From assembly GCF_000970685.1 (NCBI RefSeq), contig NZ_LAJB01000003.1, positions 372,001 to 436,000 of the forward strand: a stretch of DNA of 64,000 nt, written 5' to 3'. The notes below the pieces were generated by a model. That model was given only the letters and a program-made list of their open reading frames with translations, was not told the DNA's origin and made no database searches. Of the stretch, positions 16,736 to 25,925 are shown in pieces. The position numbers were made by a program, and so were the translations under genes. Source of the stretch: Domibacillus indicus. Its GTDB lineage: Bacteria > Bacillota > Bacilli > Bacillales > Domibacillaceae. Each line of letters opens with the position of its first letter. Positions within the stretch are counted from its first letter, which is position 1.

Positions 16736-18726
16736 TATTCTTTCAAGCCGGAAATAGTAATGTTTGAATATCCGGCATTTTCTTCCCATTTTAAAACGAG
16801 CAGCCGGCTGCTGTTTTCAGTAAGTCCCGCTGGATTTAACAGCTTCTTAATTTCCGCCTTGTCTGTTACTTCACGGTAGCTGAGCGGCATATCCTTTAAG
16901 TCCGGCGTTTCCTCTTCACTCCAGATAAATTCATTTAATGCCTGCAAATCTCCTTTGTTTTCTGCTTCCACAATATACGCCTCAGAAACCAGCTCGGCCG
17001 AAGCAAACAGCTGACCGTCCGGCACAGATGACCGAATCGCTTTGATCGTCTGCTCATCTCCCAAACTAACCTGCTGGTAGATATTAACCTGTGTCATATC
17101 TTTTCCGATATAAAACTCAACAGAGCCGGCATCTGAATTGGTACCCGGCGCAAACATTGCTGCTTTTGAAGACATTGCATCCTGTTCCAGCGCTTTTCTG
17201 ATGGCTGCCAGCGACTGTTGGTCTGCTACATTCGCCATCTGTATCCCATTTGCCCCATTATAAACGGCAAGGTACTCGATCGTATCAGGATCCTTTAACG
17301 CAAACAGCGCATTGGATGCCTTAATAAATTCGGGATTTGACCGGATTTCCTCTGCCGCATCGGCAAGCAATTGCGGATCAGCCATATATTGACGGCGCAC
17401 CAGGCTGCCATCTTTCATTTTGTAGGTAATGGTTACAGCATAATTCTCCATGGACCGGATGCCATTTTCCATTTCTATCAGCTCGCTGTGCAGGCTGCGT
17501 ACCTGCTCAATGGAATCCGCTCCTGTCATAAAGCCGGCATCCGGCTGCAGAAAGCCTTTTTGCTCTTCCATATAAAATTGATTTTCAAATGGGATTTGAC
17601 TGTCGCCAATGTACACTTTTTCAATATCGCTGGCTTCCGGCAGCGCCTGTTCATACGATCTGGCAAAAATCGCCCCGGGGATAAGCAGAACCGCAATCAA
17701 AACAGCGTAAAAAACAAATCCCTTCCACGGCCATACAAGACGCAGCGACTTTTGCACAATCATTTGCAGGATAGTGTATCCGGCAAGCGCTCCAATGATG
17801 CAGCCCGCAATTACCCAGCTGACTGTGCCGCCAAGCAGCTCGCCAAAGTAAAGGCCGCCAATCATCATCGCCGCAAAGGTTAAAACCAGGATAAAGATCC
17901 AGCGGAAAATCGGAAACACAATCGTTTCATCAACTGCTTCAGCAGGCCTTTTTTGATACATATAGTAAGAAGCAGCCATCGCAAGCAGAAGAATAACGAA
18001 ATAAACAACCCATTCTGTTCCAGTAAAAGGCCTGTTTTCATAGCTCGCAGCCCGGACCAGGAAAATACCCTCTTCGGCAATTTTTGAAGTATAAGCCTGT
18101 GCAGCCAGCCCTTTAATAAAATAACGGGCGTTCATTAACGTGGTAATGATTAAAGCTGCTGGCAGAACTAAAATCCCATAAGCCATTACCCCCTGTAAAA
18201 TGGCCGGCCCAACGAATAATCCAATCAGCACGGTCACAACAAACATAAACAGCACCACAAACATTGAGACGCCTGCCCACTCAGCAATATCACCAGCCGA
18301 ATACGTAATCGGATGAACAAACGGACGCATGAGAAAAACCAGGACCGTATTCAAAAGAATAGGCAGTAAAAGCGAAACACCGCCAGCCGCATACACATGG
18401 GTTAACAGTGTACTGCGCTTGAAAGGCAGGCTGTGTACGAAGTCAGACGAGCCCTTCTTCGTCATATAACTGGTTAAAATAATCCCGGCAAGCACGGGAA
18501 AAACCATATAGGTTACATACTGCATTGAATAAGAAACCGCCATAAGCATGTTATCAGGCTTTTCGTACAGAAGTGTTTCTACTCTCCATTCATCACGCAG
18601 GGAAACAAGAATGCCAAGCGGCAGTAAAACAATTTGTGAGAGAAGAAAAAAGATACTTACCCACATTAAAGACTTTATGTGCTTTAAAAATAAGCCTTTA
18701 TTAAACGATAAGATTCCGGATTTCAT
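16735..18726 (-). CDS. ABC transporter permease (ABC-2 type)
   Basis: Membrane component of the ABC transporter whose ATPase is encoded just upstream. About 663 residues. The first two thirds hold some ten hydrophobic segments (starting MKSGILSFNKGLF, IFFLLSQIVLLPLGILV). About 250 largely extracytoplasmic residues follow (FARSYEQALPEASDIEKVYI onward), which resemble the solute-sensing part of YtrC/D-like permeases. The start at 18726 lies inside the ATPase gene (26-nt overlap) with GGGAGTG as SD, indicating translational coupling. Substrate unknown; the GntR-ABC arrangement resembles B. subtilis ytrABC, which responds to cell-wall antibiotics. Confidence 0.85.
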   Translation of the reverse strand: MKSGILSFNKGLFLKHIKSLMWVSIFFLLSQIVLLPLGILVSLRDEWRVETLLYEKPDNMLMAVSYSMQYVTYMVFPVLAGIILTSYMTKKGSSDFVHSLPFKRSTLLTHVYAAGGVSLLLPILLNTVLVFLMRPFVHPITYSAGDIAEWAGVSMFVVLFMFVVTVLIGLFVGPAILQGVMAYGILVLPAALIITTLMNARYFIKGLAAQAYTSKIAEEGIFLVRAASYENRPFTGTEWVVYFVILLLAMAASYYMYQKRPAEAVDETIVFPIFRWIFILVLTFAAMMIGGLYFGELLGGTVSWVIAGCIIGALAGYTILQMIVQKSLRLVWPWKGFVFYAVLIAVLLIPGAIFARSYEQALPEASDIEKVYIGDSQIPFENQFYMEEQKGFLQPDAGFMTGADSIEQVRSLHSELIEMENGIRSMENYAVTITYKMKDGSLVRRQYMADPQLLADAAEEIRSNPEFIKASNALFALKDPDTIEYLAVYNGANGIQMANVADQQSLAAIRKALEQDAMSSKAAMFAPGTNSDAGSVEFYIGKDMTQVNIYQQVSLGDEQTIKAIRSSVPDGQLFASAELVSEAYIVEAENKGDLQALNEFIWSEEETPDLKDMPLSYREVTDKAEIKKLLNPAGLTENSSRLLVLKWEENAGYSNITISGLKE

Positions 18727-19600
18727 AGCCGACACTCCCCATTTCGTACGTGAAAATTTCTTCAAGCGTAAGCGGCAGCACATCATAAATCGCCGGTTCA
18801 TAGGAACGCACATGACGGTCAATATCCCCTTCATTGCCGCGGACAATACAAGTCAGCACGCGGCCTCGCTTTTCATAGTGCATGACATTCATTCCTTTTA
18901 AAAACGATTCATTCGGCATTTTTTTAAATGCAACCTGGAGCTTGCTTACATCTGTTTTTAACTCTTCCAAATCTTTCTCGTATAGCAGGCTTCCTTTATG
19001 CATAACACCGACCGCGTCACAGAAATCCTCCATTTCCCGCAGGTTATGCGAAGAAACAAGCACTGTCATTTTCCGGCTGCTTACATCCTGAATAAGCAGA
19101 TTTTTTACCTGCTGGCGCATAACCGGGTCCAGTCCATCAAAGGGCTCGTCCAGAATAAGCGCGTCCGGCATTGCCGACAGCGTTAAAATAAAGGCGGCCT
19201 GGCGCTGCATCCCTTTGGACATCCGGGACAGCTTTGCTTTTGGATCCAGAGCAAAATGTTCATAAAGCTGGCGGAACCGCTCTTCATTCCAGCGCTCATA
19301 TACAGCCTTATAGAAAGAAGCCATCTGCAGCAAAGACGTTTGGTGAAAAAAATAAGGCTGATCTGGAATAAATAAGATGCGCTTTTTGATATCCGGCCGT
19401 TCAAAAATCTGCTCTCCCTCAATTGTCGGCTTCCCGTGATCTGCCTCGATAATCCCTGACAGTATTTTAAGCAATGTTGTTTTTCCGGCACCGTTTGAGC
19501 CAAGCAGCCCGTAAATAGATCCTTTTTTCACATGAACCTGTACGCTTTTTACTGCTTCAAAACGGCCAAACCGCTTCGAGACCTGATCTGCCTTAATCAT
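18701..19600 (-). CDS. ABC transporter ATP-binding protein
   Basis: ATPase subunit, about 299 residues. Walker A GSNGAGKTT, a degenerate signature LSRMSKGMQRQ, Walker B ALILDEPFDGLD, and an H-loop region VLVSSHNLREMED. The C-terminal 80 residues are a regulatory extension seen in YtrB/EcsA-like ATPases. The start at 19600 has AAAGGAGAG upstream and overlaps the GntR gene by 8 nt; the 3' end overlaps the permease. The three genes form one operon. Confidence 0.93.
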   Translation of the reverse strand: MIKADQVSKRFGRFEAVKSVQVHVKKGSIYGLLGSNGAGKTTLLKILSGIIEADHGKPTIEGEQIFERPDIKKRILFIPDQPYFFHQTSLLQMASFYKAVYERWNEERFRQLYEHFALDPKAKLSRMSKGMQRQAAFILTLSAMPDALILDEPFDGLDPVMRQQVKNLLIQDVSSRKMTVLVSSHNLREMEDFCDAVGVMHKGSLLYEKDLEELKTDVSKLQVAFKKMPNESFLKGMNVMHYEKRGRVLTCIVRGNEGDIDRHVRSYEPAIYDVLPLTLEEIFTYEMGSVGYEIRNLIV

Positions 19601-19982
19601 TCTTGTCTTCTCTCCTTTCCGGCTCTTCCATTGTTTCAATGAGCTTAATCACTTCATCTTTCGGCACGCCCAGGTATAAAATTTCGCCGACGATCCGCTC
19701 AAGTTCCTTCCGCAACATCTCCATCCGCTCCTTATTGATCTCGTTTTTTACCGGTGATACGAAGCTTCCCTTTCCCGGGATTGAGTAAATATAGCCCTGG
19801 TGCTCCAATTCTCTGTAGGCTTTTTGAATGGTGTTTGGATTAATCGTTAATTGCTGTGCCAGCACCCGGACTGAGGGCAATTGCTCATCCTCCTTCATTA
19901 CTTCACGGATTATCAATTCCTTCAGTTTCTCCATTAATTGTTCATAGATTGGTGTGCGGCTTCTCGTATCAATGGTGAACAT
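19593..19982 (-). CDS. GntR-family regulator, YtrA subfamily
   Basis: 129-residue transcription factor. An N-terminal winged helix (about 8-75: TPIYEQLMEKLKELIIREVM, LPSVRVLAQQLTINPNTIQKAY, YSIPGKGSFV) is followed by a short helical dimerisation tail and no large effector domain. This is the hallmark of the YtrA subfamily. The start at 19982 has a perfect AAGGAGG. It is the first gene of the regulator-ATPase-permease operon. A 23-bp inverted repeat on its promoter is the probable autoregulatory operator. Confidence 0.9.
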   Translation of the reverse strand: MFTIDTRSRTPIYEQLMEKLKELIIREVMKEDEQLPSVRVLAQQLTINPNTIQKAYRELEHQGYIYSIPGKGSFVSPVKNEINKERMEMLRKELERIVGEILYLGVPKDEVIKLIETMEEPERREDKND

Positions 19983-20013
19983 CGCCGTCCTCCTTTTTAT
20001 CAAACCGTATTAA

Positions 20014-20055
20014 CTGTATTAATATAAATAATACAGATGTTTTGGAAATATGCAA
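20014..20055 (-). promoter_or_regulatory. Promoter and inverted-repeat operator of the GntR-ABC operon
   Basis: Reverse strand: -35 TTGCAT (20050-20055), 16-nt spacer, -10 TATTAT (20028-20033). The inverted repeat CTGTATTA (7 nt) TAATACAG (20014-20036) overlaps the -10. YtrA-type GntR proteins bind such palindromes, so autorepression is likely. Confidence 0.6.
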
Positions 20056-20164
20056 TATTTATTTTAAAAATTTCCAATAGGCAGGCATTAAGAACTGCGT
20101 TCAAAATCAATGCGGAGAAAGGCTCCATTTCCAAGCACCTAACAATTTCTTTCAGAGGCAGCAT

Positions 20165-20290
20165 AGTGGGCTTCGGGCTGGCGGCTTCGCTAACGGCCGG
20201 GGCGAACGCTGAACCAGCCCGTCTGCTCGTCCTGCGGGAGTCTTCGCCGCCAGCCCTTCCGCCCGCTCCTTTTCAAAAGAAGCGGCTATG
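20165..20290 (+). repeat. GC-rich dispersed repeat, copy A (short form)
   Basis: Contains GGGCGAACGCTGAACCAG (20200-20217) and TCGTCCTGCGGGAGTCTTCG, shared with copies B (32.4 kb) and C (59.2 kb, reverse). It sits in a gene-free gap of about 600 nt (20056-20634) in which no convincing CDS was found. Only the first of the two modules of copy B is present here. Confidence 0.75.
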
Positions 20291-20582
20291 AATGACGCTG
20301 TTCTTTTGGGCTTTTTTAAAAAAGTGTACAGCATCACTTTCCGCCTATATAAATGATCATTTCAGGAGATTTCTAGACGGACATTCTTTTAAGTGAAGCT
20401 GGCTTGACTCCGCACACCTTGAGACAGTGCAGGAGCATTCATCCAGCCTTTCACCAGGCAGCTTTGAAAATCAATAAGCAAGGAGTGAATAGGAACTTTT
20501 TTTATCTTTTAAGGAGCAAATATGCCCAAATCAACTCCATAGCATCTTTCCATAAGCCGCTTGGTGGTAGAAGAACACACAT

Positions 20583-20609
20583 AAAAAAGACTGGCGACAA
20601 AGCCGCCAG
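20583..20609 (-). terminator. Terminator of the adhesin-sortase operon
   Basis: CTGGCG / CGCCAG stem plus flanking pairs. The reverse strand continues with CTTTTTTAT. Confidence 0.7.
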
Positions 20610-20634
20610 CCTCTAGTGCCCTTAAGAGCGCACT

Positions 20635-21276
20635 TTATTTTTCATATTCATTCGTTTCTTTCAGCTCACCTGTTACAATAAAACGCTTTTCCCTGTCTTC
20701 CGAACCATAACAGGTAACTAGGGTAATAATCGGATCAATCGTATTTTCTATTATATCGGTCCGGCTTTCATGAACCACTTCTGTTTTCACTGCTTCATAC
20801 GTATATTCATACGTTAAATCCGTTACGTAAATTAAGTCGCCCTTTTTCACTTTTAAAACAGGGCTGAATAAAAGGTCATCCCGCTTCATATGATGGCCGG
20901 CGAGCGGATAGTTGCCAATACCCATCCACTGGTTTTCCCGCATTGTAGCCGCACCGGCCATCAAGTTTTCATTGGTGGTGCCTTTTAAAATCGGCAGGCT
21001 TAGCTCTACCGATGGAATTTCAATCTGTCCGACGATAACCGCCGGATCTGCTTTTGTTTCTTGAATAACGCTGTCTATCACAGAAGGCGGTTCGATGGCC
21101 TCCATATCAAATTCAGCCGGCTGTTCATTGTTCTGCTGAATTTTTTCCGGTGTCAGCGTTTTAGCCGTTACCTTTTCCGAACTCGCTTCAAGCAATTCAT
21201 ACTTTAAAAAGGGCGCTCCAATCAGTACAATGGCTGCGAGAATAAAAAGAACGCCAATAACCTGTCTTGCTTTCAC
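20635..21276 (-). CDS. Class A-like sortase
   Basis: Transpeptidase that cuts LPXTG between Thr and Gly and links the protein to peptidoglycan. 213 residues with an N-terminal signal anchor (6-24). Catalytic residues: His128 (NYPLAGHHM), Cys189 (ITLVTCYGS) and Arg198 (REKRFIV). The GTG start overlaps the stop of the upstream LPXTG gene (GTGA), with AAAGGA as SD. Pairing with one LPXTG gene suggests a dedicated enzyme, though a housekeeping role is possible. Confidence 0.92.
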   Translation of the reverse strand: MKARQVIGVLFILAAIVLIGAPFLKYELLEASSEKVTAKTLTPEKIQQNNEQPAEFDMEAIEPPSVIDSVIQETKADPAVIVGQIEIPSVELSLPILKGTTNENLMAGAATMRENQWMGIGNYPLAGHHMKRDDLLFSPVLKVKKGDLIYVTDLTYEYTYEAVKTEVVHESRTDIIENTIDPIITLVTCYGSEDREKRFIVTGELKETNEYEK

Positions 21277-22715
21277 GCATGTTTTCCTTTTCTCATCAGC
21301 AACAGCGCCCCCACTGCAAATAATACGCCTCCGAATACGTACATCATGCCGGATTCGTCACCCGTTTGCGGAAGCGTCCCGGCCGCTTTTGTTGTGGTCG
21401 TTTTCGTTGTAGAACTTGCCGCTGCGGCGGCTGCTTTTGTATTTTTCAAATTCAACTCAACTGTTTCACCGCTTTTAATGGTGACAGCCGGTTTCTCCGT
21501 TGAGCGTGTATAGCCGTCCGGAGCCTTTGTTTCTTCAAGGGTATAGCTGCCTGCCTTTAAATTCGCAAAAGAAGCTTCCCCTTTGTCGTCAGTTACCATT
21601 TTAGAAACCAGATTTTTCTCTTCATTGTAAAGGGAATACTCTGCTCCCTTCAGTGCCGCGCTTGAAGAAGAGTCCACCAGGGTAATATTCAGTGTCCCAT
21701 AGCCGTTCACAAGAGCATTTTCAATTTTTTGTTCAACCGGCGTCTGGCTGTCAATAGTGATAGTCCATGACTCTGCCGGCAGTACGTAATCTTTATCTGT
21801 CTCTTTCTGGGTTAATGTATATTTCCCGTAGGCAAGACCCGTTAAAGACGCTTTTCCCTTTTCGTCCGTCACTACTTTTTTTGAAAAAAGGCCGTTTTCT
21901 GTTTTTAATTCAAACACGGCTTCCTCAATAGGCGTTGTTGTATTTTTTTCAACAGCTGTAATATTCAAAGCACCTGTTAAGCCTATTGCTTTTTCATGCA
22001 AAACTTCCTTCGTTACAAGCACGGTGTTTAACTCCACTTTCCATGGATCGGCCGGCACTGCATAGTCTGCTGGCGCCGCCGTTTGCGTTACTGTGTAAGA
22101 TCCAAATTCAAGATTTGGAACAGAAGCTTCTCCGGCACTGTTTGTTGTCAGTGAAGCCACGATTTTTCCAGAATCGTTTTCTACCGTAAAAGTGGAGCCG
22201 GACAGCTTTGCCTTGGAGTCCGAGTCAATGGCGATCAATTTAATGGCACCCGCTGACGCTTCTGTTACGGTAAACGAAATTGTTTCACCAGTTGAAAATT
22301 GAACGCTTTGTGCTCCTGTTTTTGCTAATTTAGCTTTATCCAGTGAAGCCGGAATCACCGCAGTACCCGCTGCACCGGCGGCCGTGGACTCGTTCAAGAC
22401 AGCTGTGGCTGTGTTTTGGGCTGCGTTTAAATTCAGGGTCCCAATCGTTTCACCTTCAGCTGTTTTTAAAGGCTGTTCGCCGTCTTTGCTGATTTTAAAA
22501 GGATCAGGCACTTTATAAACAGCAGGTTCCTGCCCGTTATACTTCCAGTTGATTTGAATGGTTACAGGCTCATTCACCGCATAGGCAGATGCAGTGGAAC
22601 CATCCGCATGGACAATAGCAGATTTTGTGTAAAATGCTGTTTCTGCTGCCTGGACAGGCTGCAGCATACCTGCCATTGCAAACAGCATCAGCAGCGTCAG
22701 CAACCAATTTTTCAT
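21273..22715 (-). CDS. LPXTG surface protein with SpaA/Cna-B repeats
   Basis: 480-residue wall-anchored protein. Signal peptide (1-23), a unique N-terminal domain (about 24-150), then three prealbumin-like SpaA/Cna-B repeats (about 155-240, 243-330 and 335-428) with shared blocks such as GKASLTGLAYGKYTLTQKE and GEASFANLKAGSYTLEETKAP. After a Thr-rich linker comes the sorting signal LPQTGDE (448-454), a hydrophobic span and a basic tail. Cna-B domains often carry Lys-Asn isopeptide bonds, giving rigid stalks. Likely an adhesin or pilin-like stalk. SD GGGGAGAG precedes the ATG; the sortase follows with a 4-nt overlap. Confidence 0.9.
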   Translation of the reverse strand: MKNWLLTLLMLFAMAGMLQPVQAAETAFYTKSAIVHADGSTASAYAVNEPVTIQINWKYNGQEPAVYKVPDPFKISKDGEQPLKTAEGETIGTLNLNAAQNTATAVLNESTAAGAAGTAVIPASLDKAKLAKTGAQSVQFSTGETISFTVTEASAGAIKLIAIDSDSKAKLSGSTFTVENDSGKIVASLTTNSAGEASVPNLEFGSYTVTQTAAPADYAVPADPWKVELNTVLVTKEVLHEKAIGLTGALNITAVEKNTTTPIEEAVFELKTENGLFSKKVVTDEKGKASLTGLAYGKYTLTQKETDKDYVLPAESWTITIDSQTPVEQKIENALVNGYGTLNITLVDSSSSAALKGAEYSLYNEEKNLVSKMVTDDKGEASFANLKAGSYTLEETKAPDGYTRSTEKPAVTIKSGETVELNLKNTKAAAAAASSTTKTTTTKAAGTLPQTGDESGMMYVFGGVLFAVGALLLMRKGKHA

Positions 22716-22800
22716 ATATCTCTCTCCCCTGCTCTTGTTTTTATTTTCATTCCTTAGATAATTTTACCATGAATTGAATTAAAAACCACGCTGATTTTCC

Positions 22801-22834
22801 AAAAAAAAAGACCTCGCCGTTTATCGGTGAGGTC
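22801..22834 (-). terminator. Terminator of the SPFH operon
   Basis: Reverse strand GACCTCACCG / CGGCGAGGTC with a 5-nt loop, followed by nine T. Very strong. Confidence 0.92.
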
Positions 22835-22839
22835 CCTTT

Positions 22840-23700
22840 TTACTGCTGCTTTGATTCTGCAGGCGCTGTTTCATCGATCGGAATGGAAATCAGCTGTTCA
22901 GAGCCGGTGGCTTTCGGCATTACACCATCCCATTTTTCAATCCATTTATTTTGGATAACTTCTGGTGAAATAGACTGCTTGATAATCTCGTTATAATCTG
23001 CGATCCCCTGCGCTTCGATTTTCTTTTTTTCTGCTTCTGCTTCGGCGATCTTCAGCTCAATTTGCTTTCGTTCAAGCTCCTGCGCTGCTTCCACTCGCTT
23101 ATCGATAGCCGCCTGAGTCGATTCATCCGGCTTTGGAACACCGAGCGTCATATTATCCACAACAAATCCAAGATCTTGAATGTCCTCCGCAAAAAGATTC
23201 TGTACATCCACGGCCGCTTCTGAAGATTTCTCTCCGTACGTATCAATTACTGAATACTTGGCGATCCCTTTCCGCCCCGCATCCCACAGGCGCGTGCGCA
23301 AGTACGATTCTTCAATTTGCTCTACTTCGATTGGGCCAAATTGGTTAAATACATCTACCACTTTATCAGGCTGGATGCTGTAGTTATAAGCAAAATCGAC
23401 CGTGACACTTTTTCCGTCGGAAGTAGCGACCTGGATGTCTTTATAATTTACGGTCTGCATCCGGATTGGATACACTGTCACCTTGTCAAATAAGCCGACC
23501 AGATGCCAGCCCTGCCCGAGTGTTTCATCCTGCACGCCTCCGTTTGGGCTGTACACAACTCCTACATAGCCGTTCGGAATTTTCTCAATAAACATTGATA
23601 AAAGAGCCAATCCTAAAATAAGTGCAACTGCAACAAGCGAACCGCCTACGACCTTTTTATTCATGCCTTTGTTTTTCTTTACCGGTGTTACCTTTTCCAT
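22840..23700 (-). CDS. SPFH/prohibitin (band 7) family membrane protein
   Basis: About 286 residues. One transmembrane segment near residues 17-38 (VVGGSLVAVALILGLALLSM), then the SPFH domain (PNGYVGVVYSPNGGVQ; LGQGWHLVGLFDKVTVYPI) and a charged coiled coil rich in Ala/Glu/Lys (about 205-245). Such proteins form membrane scaffolds and affect membrane fluidity and protease activity; the specific role here is unknown. Start: the ATG at 23706 touches the AAGGAGG, whereas 23700 has ideal spacing. The gene overlaps a 58-aa membrane protein gene by 44 nt. Confidence 0.87.
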   Translation of the reverse strand: MEKVTPVKKNKGMNKKVVGGSLVAVALILGLALLSMFIEKIPNGYVGVVYSPNGGVQDETLGQGWHLVGLFDKVTVYPIRMQTVNYKDIQVATSDGKSVTVDFAYNYSIQPDKVVDVFNQFGPIEVEQIEESYLRTRLWDAGRKGIAKYSVIDTYGEKSSEAAVDVQNLFAEDIQDLGFVVDNMTLGVPKPDESTQAAIDKRVEAAQELERKQIELKIAEAEAEKKKIEAQGIADYNEIIKQSISPEVIQNKWIEKWDGVMPKATGSEQLISIPIDETAPAESKQQ

Positions 23701-23833
23701 TCTCATCCTCCTTAAAATTTTCTTTTACCCTGCTGGCCGCTTCTCCCACTTTCTTAAAAGACGGTGACAGCATCAGCCATATTCCTGCGCCAATTAAAAT
23801 CAGTACAATAACAGAGCCAATAAATACTTTCAT
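23657..23833 (-). CDS. Small single-span membrane protein (58 aa) upstream of and overlapping the SPFH gene
   Basis: Found by reading the reverse strand. It begins MKVFIGSVIVLILIGAGIWL, one N-terminal membrane helix, then a charged tail (SFKKVGEAASRVKENFKEDE). It is preceded by AGAGGTGAG at a good distance and ends 44 nt inside the SPFH gene in another frame, which indicates translational coupling. Function unknown; a partner of the SPFH protein is inferred from the overlap only. Confidence 0.65.
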   Translation of the reverse strand: MKVFIGSVIVLILIGAGIWLMLSPSFKKVGEAASRVKENFKEDENGKGNTGKEKQRHE

Positions 23834-23901
23834 TAGTCGCTCACCTCTTTACTTAGTTCTACGAAATAATTGTAAAGAAAGTTTCAAATGTTTTTATAAA
23901 C

Positions 23902-23952
23902 TTAATACTTTTTAACAAAATTCACACAATTGAACCGATTTTTCTTTACAAT
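23902..23952 (+). promoter_or_regulatory. Candidate PhoP-box promoter of phoX-tatA-tatC
   Basis: TTAATA (23902), TTAACA (23912) and CACACA (23923) are spaced 10-11 nt and resemble the TTAACA repeats bound by PhoP in Bacillus. TACAAT (23947-23952) can serve as -10, and no good -35 is present, as in activator-dependent promoters. The spacing is imperfect, so this is tentative. Confidence 0.4.
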
Positions 23953-24010
23953 CTTTTTCTACCATAACAAATGGGAGTTTAATAAAAATATATAAAGGTG
24001 GGATCCAGGC

Positions 24011-25654
24011 ATGTCTCAGGATTTAAACAGAAGAAAATTTTTAACGTATGTTGGAACAGGTGTTACAGCATTAACAGTCGCGTCAGCAGGTTTAGGTGCA
24101 TTTGCCCCTAAAACTCAAGCTGAAGGAACAAAGGCCGCTTCTCATTTGTTCGGCATTAAGAAAAAGGTTTCCGGTTTAAATTTCAAACCGATTCAGCCAT
24201 CTGGAAAAGACGAACTCGTTCTGCCGCGAGGCTACAAATATGATGTAGTTGCTGCATACGGCGATGTTATTAACAAAGCCGGCGATACATTCGGCTATAA
24301 TAATGATTTTACCATGTTTTTTCCTATCAACGGATCCAGCCAGCGGGGCCTGCTCTGGGTTAACCATGAGTACACAAGCGACCTATGGGTGACAGGTGCA
24401 CCTGTAAACGGCAAGTATACAGCTTCGCAAATTCAAAAGCTTCTTTATAACCAGGGCGGTTCGATCATCGAAATTCACCAGGACGAAAACGGCGTTTGGA
24501 AAATGGATACATCTTCAAAGTATGCACGCCGTATTACCGGTTTAACCCCATTCCGCTTAACAGGTCCGGCCCGCGGCTCAAAAGCGGTTGGAAGCGTTGA
24601 TATTGTTCAGGGGACATTCGCCAACTGCTCCGGCGGAAAAACGCTTTGGAATACAGTATTATCAGCAGAAGAAAATTATGAATCAACATCCGAAGCCGCT
24701 TCATTAAATGAAACACATTACGGCTGGATTGTTGAAGTAGATCCGTTTGATCCAAACTTTGCTCCGCGTAAACATACAGCGCTTGGCCGCTTTCACCATG
24801 AAAATTCAGCGATGGGCTTAACAAATGACGGCCGTCTTGCTGTTTACATGGGTGATGACAAGCAGGATGCATGTGTATATAAGTTCATCAGCAAAAATAA
24901 ATATGTGAAATCGCGCAAGCAGGCCAACTCCGATTTGCTTGAAGAAGGCACATTGTATGCGGCAAACATGGCCAAAGGTACATGGGTCGCATTGACTCTT
25001 GACGCAGTTCGTGCCGCTGCAAAGGGCAATGCTGAGCTTTTGGCTAAATTCCAAACTCAGGCAGATGTACTCGTTAATGCGCACGATGCAGCCGTTCTAC
25101 TGGGCGCTACACCAACAGACCGCCCGGAAGATGTCGAAATCAGCCCGTTTGACAAATCCGTTTTTATCGCTCACACAAACAATTCGAAACACGGCAATAT
25201 GCACGGCCATATCACCCGCTTCCTTGAAGCAAATGACGACCTTGGATCATTGACATTCGATTTTGAAATCTTTGCCTGCGGCGGACGCCAAAGTGGCTTC
25301 AGCGCACCGGATAACTTAACGTTTGACAGCGATGGCAACCTCTGGACCGTTACTGACATTTCATCAAGCTCGGTCGGAAAAGGAATTTATGAAACCTTCC
25401 AAAACAATGGCGTGTTTGTTATCCCGACAAGCGGCGATGCGATGGGTGAAGCGTACCAATTCGCTTCAGCGCCAATTGAAGCAGAGCTGACAGGCCCTTG
25501 CTTTACAGACGATGAAACAACTCTTTTCCTTGCTGTTCAGCACCCGGGTGAAGAAACAGAGGATCCGAAAAAACCAACAAGCATGTGGCCTCACCGCAAA
25601 GGTGACAATCAGCCGCGTCCATCTGTCGTTGCCATCACTGGCTTTAAATATTAA
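24011..25654 (+). CDS. phoX: PhoX-type alkaline phosphatase (DUF839), Tat substrate
   Basis: Secreted phosphatase, active with Ca/Fe in characterised PhoX enzymes, that frees phosphate from organic esters. 547 residues. The N-terminus has a twin-arginine signal: NRRKFLTYVG, then a moderately hydrophobic stretch and an Ala-rich cleavage region. The body shows PhoX/DUF839 blocks (LPRGYKYDVVAAYGD, GLLWVNHEYTS, TVLSAEENYES, LGRFHHENSAMG, APDNLTFDSDGNLW). tatA starts 12 nt downstream and tatC follows, so the exporter is encoded with its likely cargo, as in the B. subtilis phoD-tatAd-tatCd arrangement. Confidence 0.93.
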   Translation: MSQDLNRRKFLTYVGTGVTALTVASAGLGAFAPKTQAEGTKAASHLFGIKKKVSGLNFKPIQPSGKDELVLPRGYKYDVVAAYGDVINKAGDTFGYNNDFTMFFPINGSSQRGLLWVNHEYTSDLWVTGAPVNGKYTASQIQKLLYNQGGSIIEIHQDENGVWKMDTSSKYARRITGLTPFRLTGPARGSKAVGSVDIVQGTFANCSGGKTLWNTVLSAEENYESTSEAASLNETHYGWIVEVDPFDPNFAPRKHTALGRFHHENSAMGLTNDGRLAVYMGDDKQDACVYKFISKNKYVKSRKQANSDLLEEGTLYAANMAKGTWVALTLDAVRAAAKGNAELLAKFQTQADVLVNAHDAAVLLGATPTDRPEDVEISPFDKSVFIAHTNNSKHGNMHGHITRFLEANDDLGSLTFDFEIFACGGRQSGFSAPDNLTFDSDGNLWTVTDISSSSVGKGIYETFQNNGVFVIPTSGDAMGEAYQFASAPIEAELTGPCFTDDETTLFLAVQHPGEETEDPKKPTSMWPHRKGDNQPRPSVVAITGFKY

Positions 25655-25666
25655 GGAGGAAACGTT

Positions 25667-25864
25667 ATGCTGCAAAATATCGGCGTACCGGGATTAATTT
25701 TAATTCTGGTGATCGCGCTAATCATTTTCGGTCCGTCCAAGCTGCCAGAAATTGGCCGGGCCTTTGGTTCAACTTTAAAAGAATTCAAAAAATCTACACG
25801 TGAGCTTGTATCAGATGAGGAAGAAGAAAAGCCGGCAAAGAAAAAAGAAAAAACACTTGTGTAA
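25667..25864 (+). CDS. tatA: Twin-arginine translocase subunit TatA
   Basis: 65-residue pore-forming subunit of the Tat exporter. A short N-terminus is followed by a hydrophobic helix ([20 protein letters not shown]), the conserved [20 protein letters not shown] hinge plus amphipathic helix, and an acidic/basic tail. AAGGAGG precedes the ATG. In Gram-positive TatAC systems one TatA fills both the TatA and TatB roles. A terminator hairpin lies between this gene and tatC. Confidence 0.95.
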   Translation: MLQNIGVPGLILILVIALIIFGPSKLPEIGRAFGSTLKEFKKSTRELVSDEEEEKPAKKKEKTLV

Positions 25865-25877
25865 AATGACTATTTCG

Positions 25878-25912
25878 GCTGTTCCCCTTTATGCAAGGGG
25901 AACGGCTTTTTT
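25878..25912 (+). terminator. Terminator-like hairpin between tatA and tatC
   Basis: A 12-bp stem GCTGTTCCCCTT / AAGGGGAACGGC (one G-U), 5-nt loop, then six T, ending just before the tatC SD. Partial termination would make TatA in excess of TatC. Confidence 0.85.
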
Positions 25913-25925
25913 AGGAGGCGGGCTT

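Noticed and set aside
20404-20616. 70-residue + strand frame in the 20.1-20.6 kb gap
   Set aside because: No SD, no recognisable composition, and it runs into a terminator hairpin of the opposite strand.
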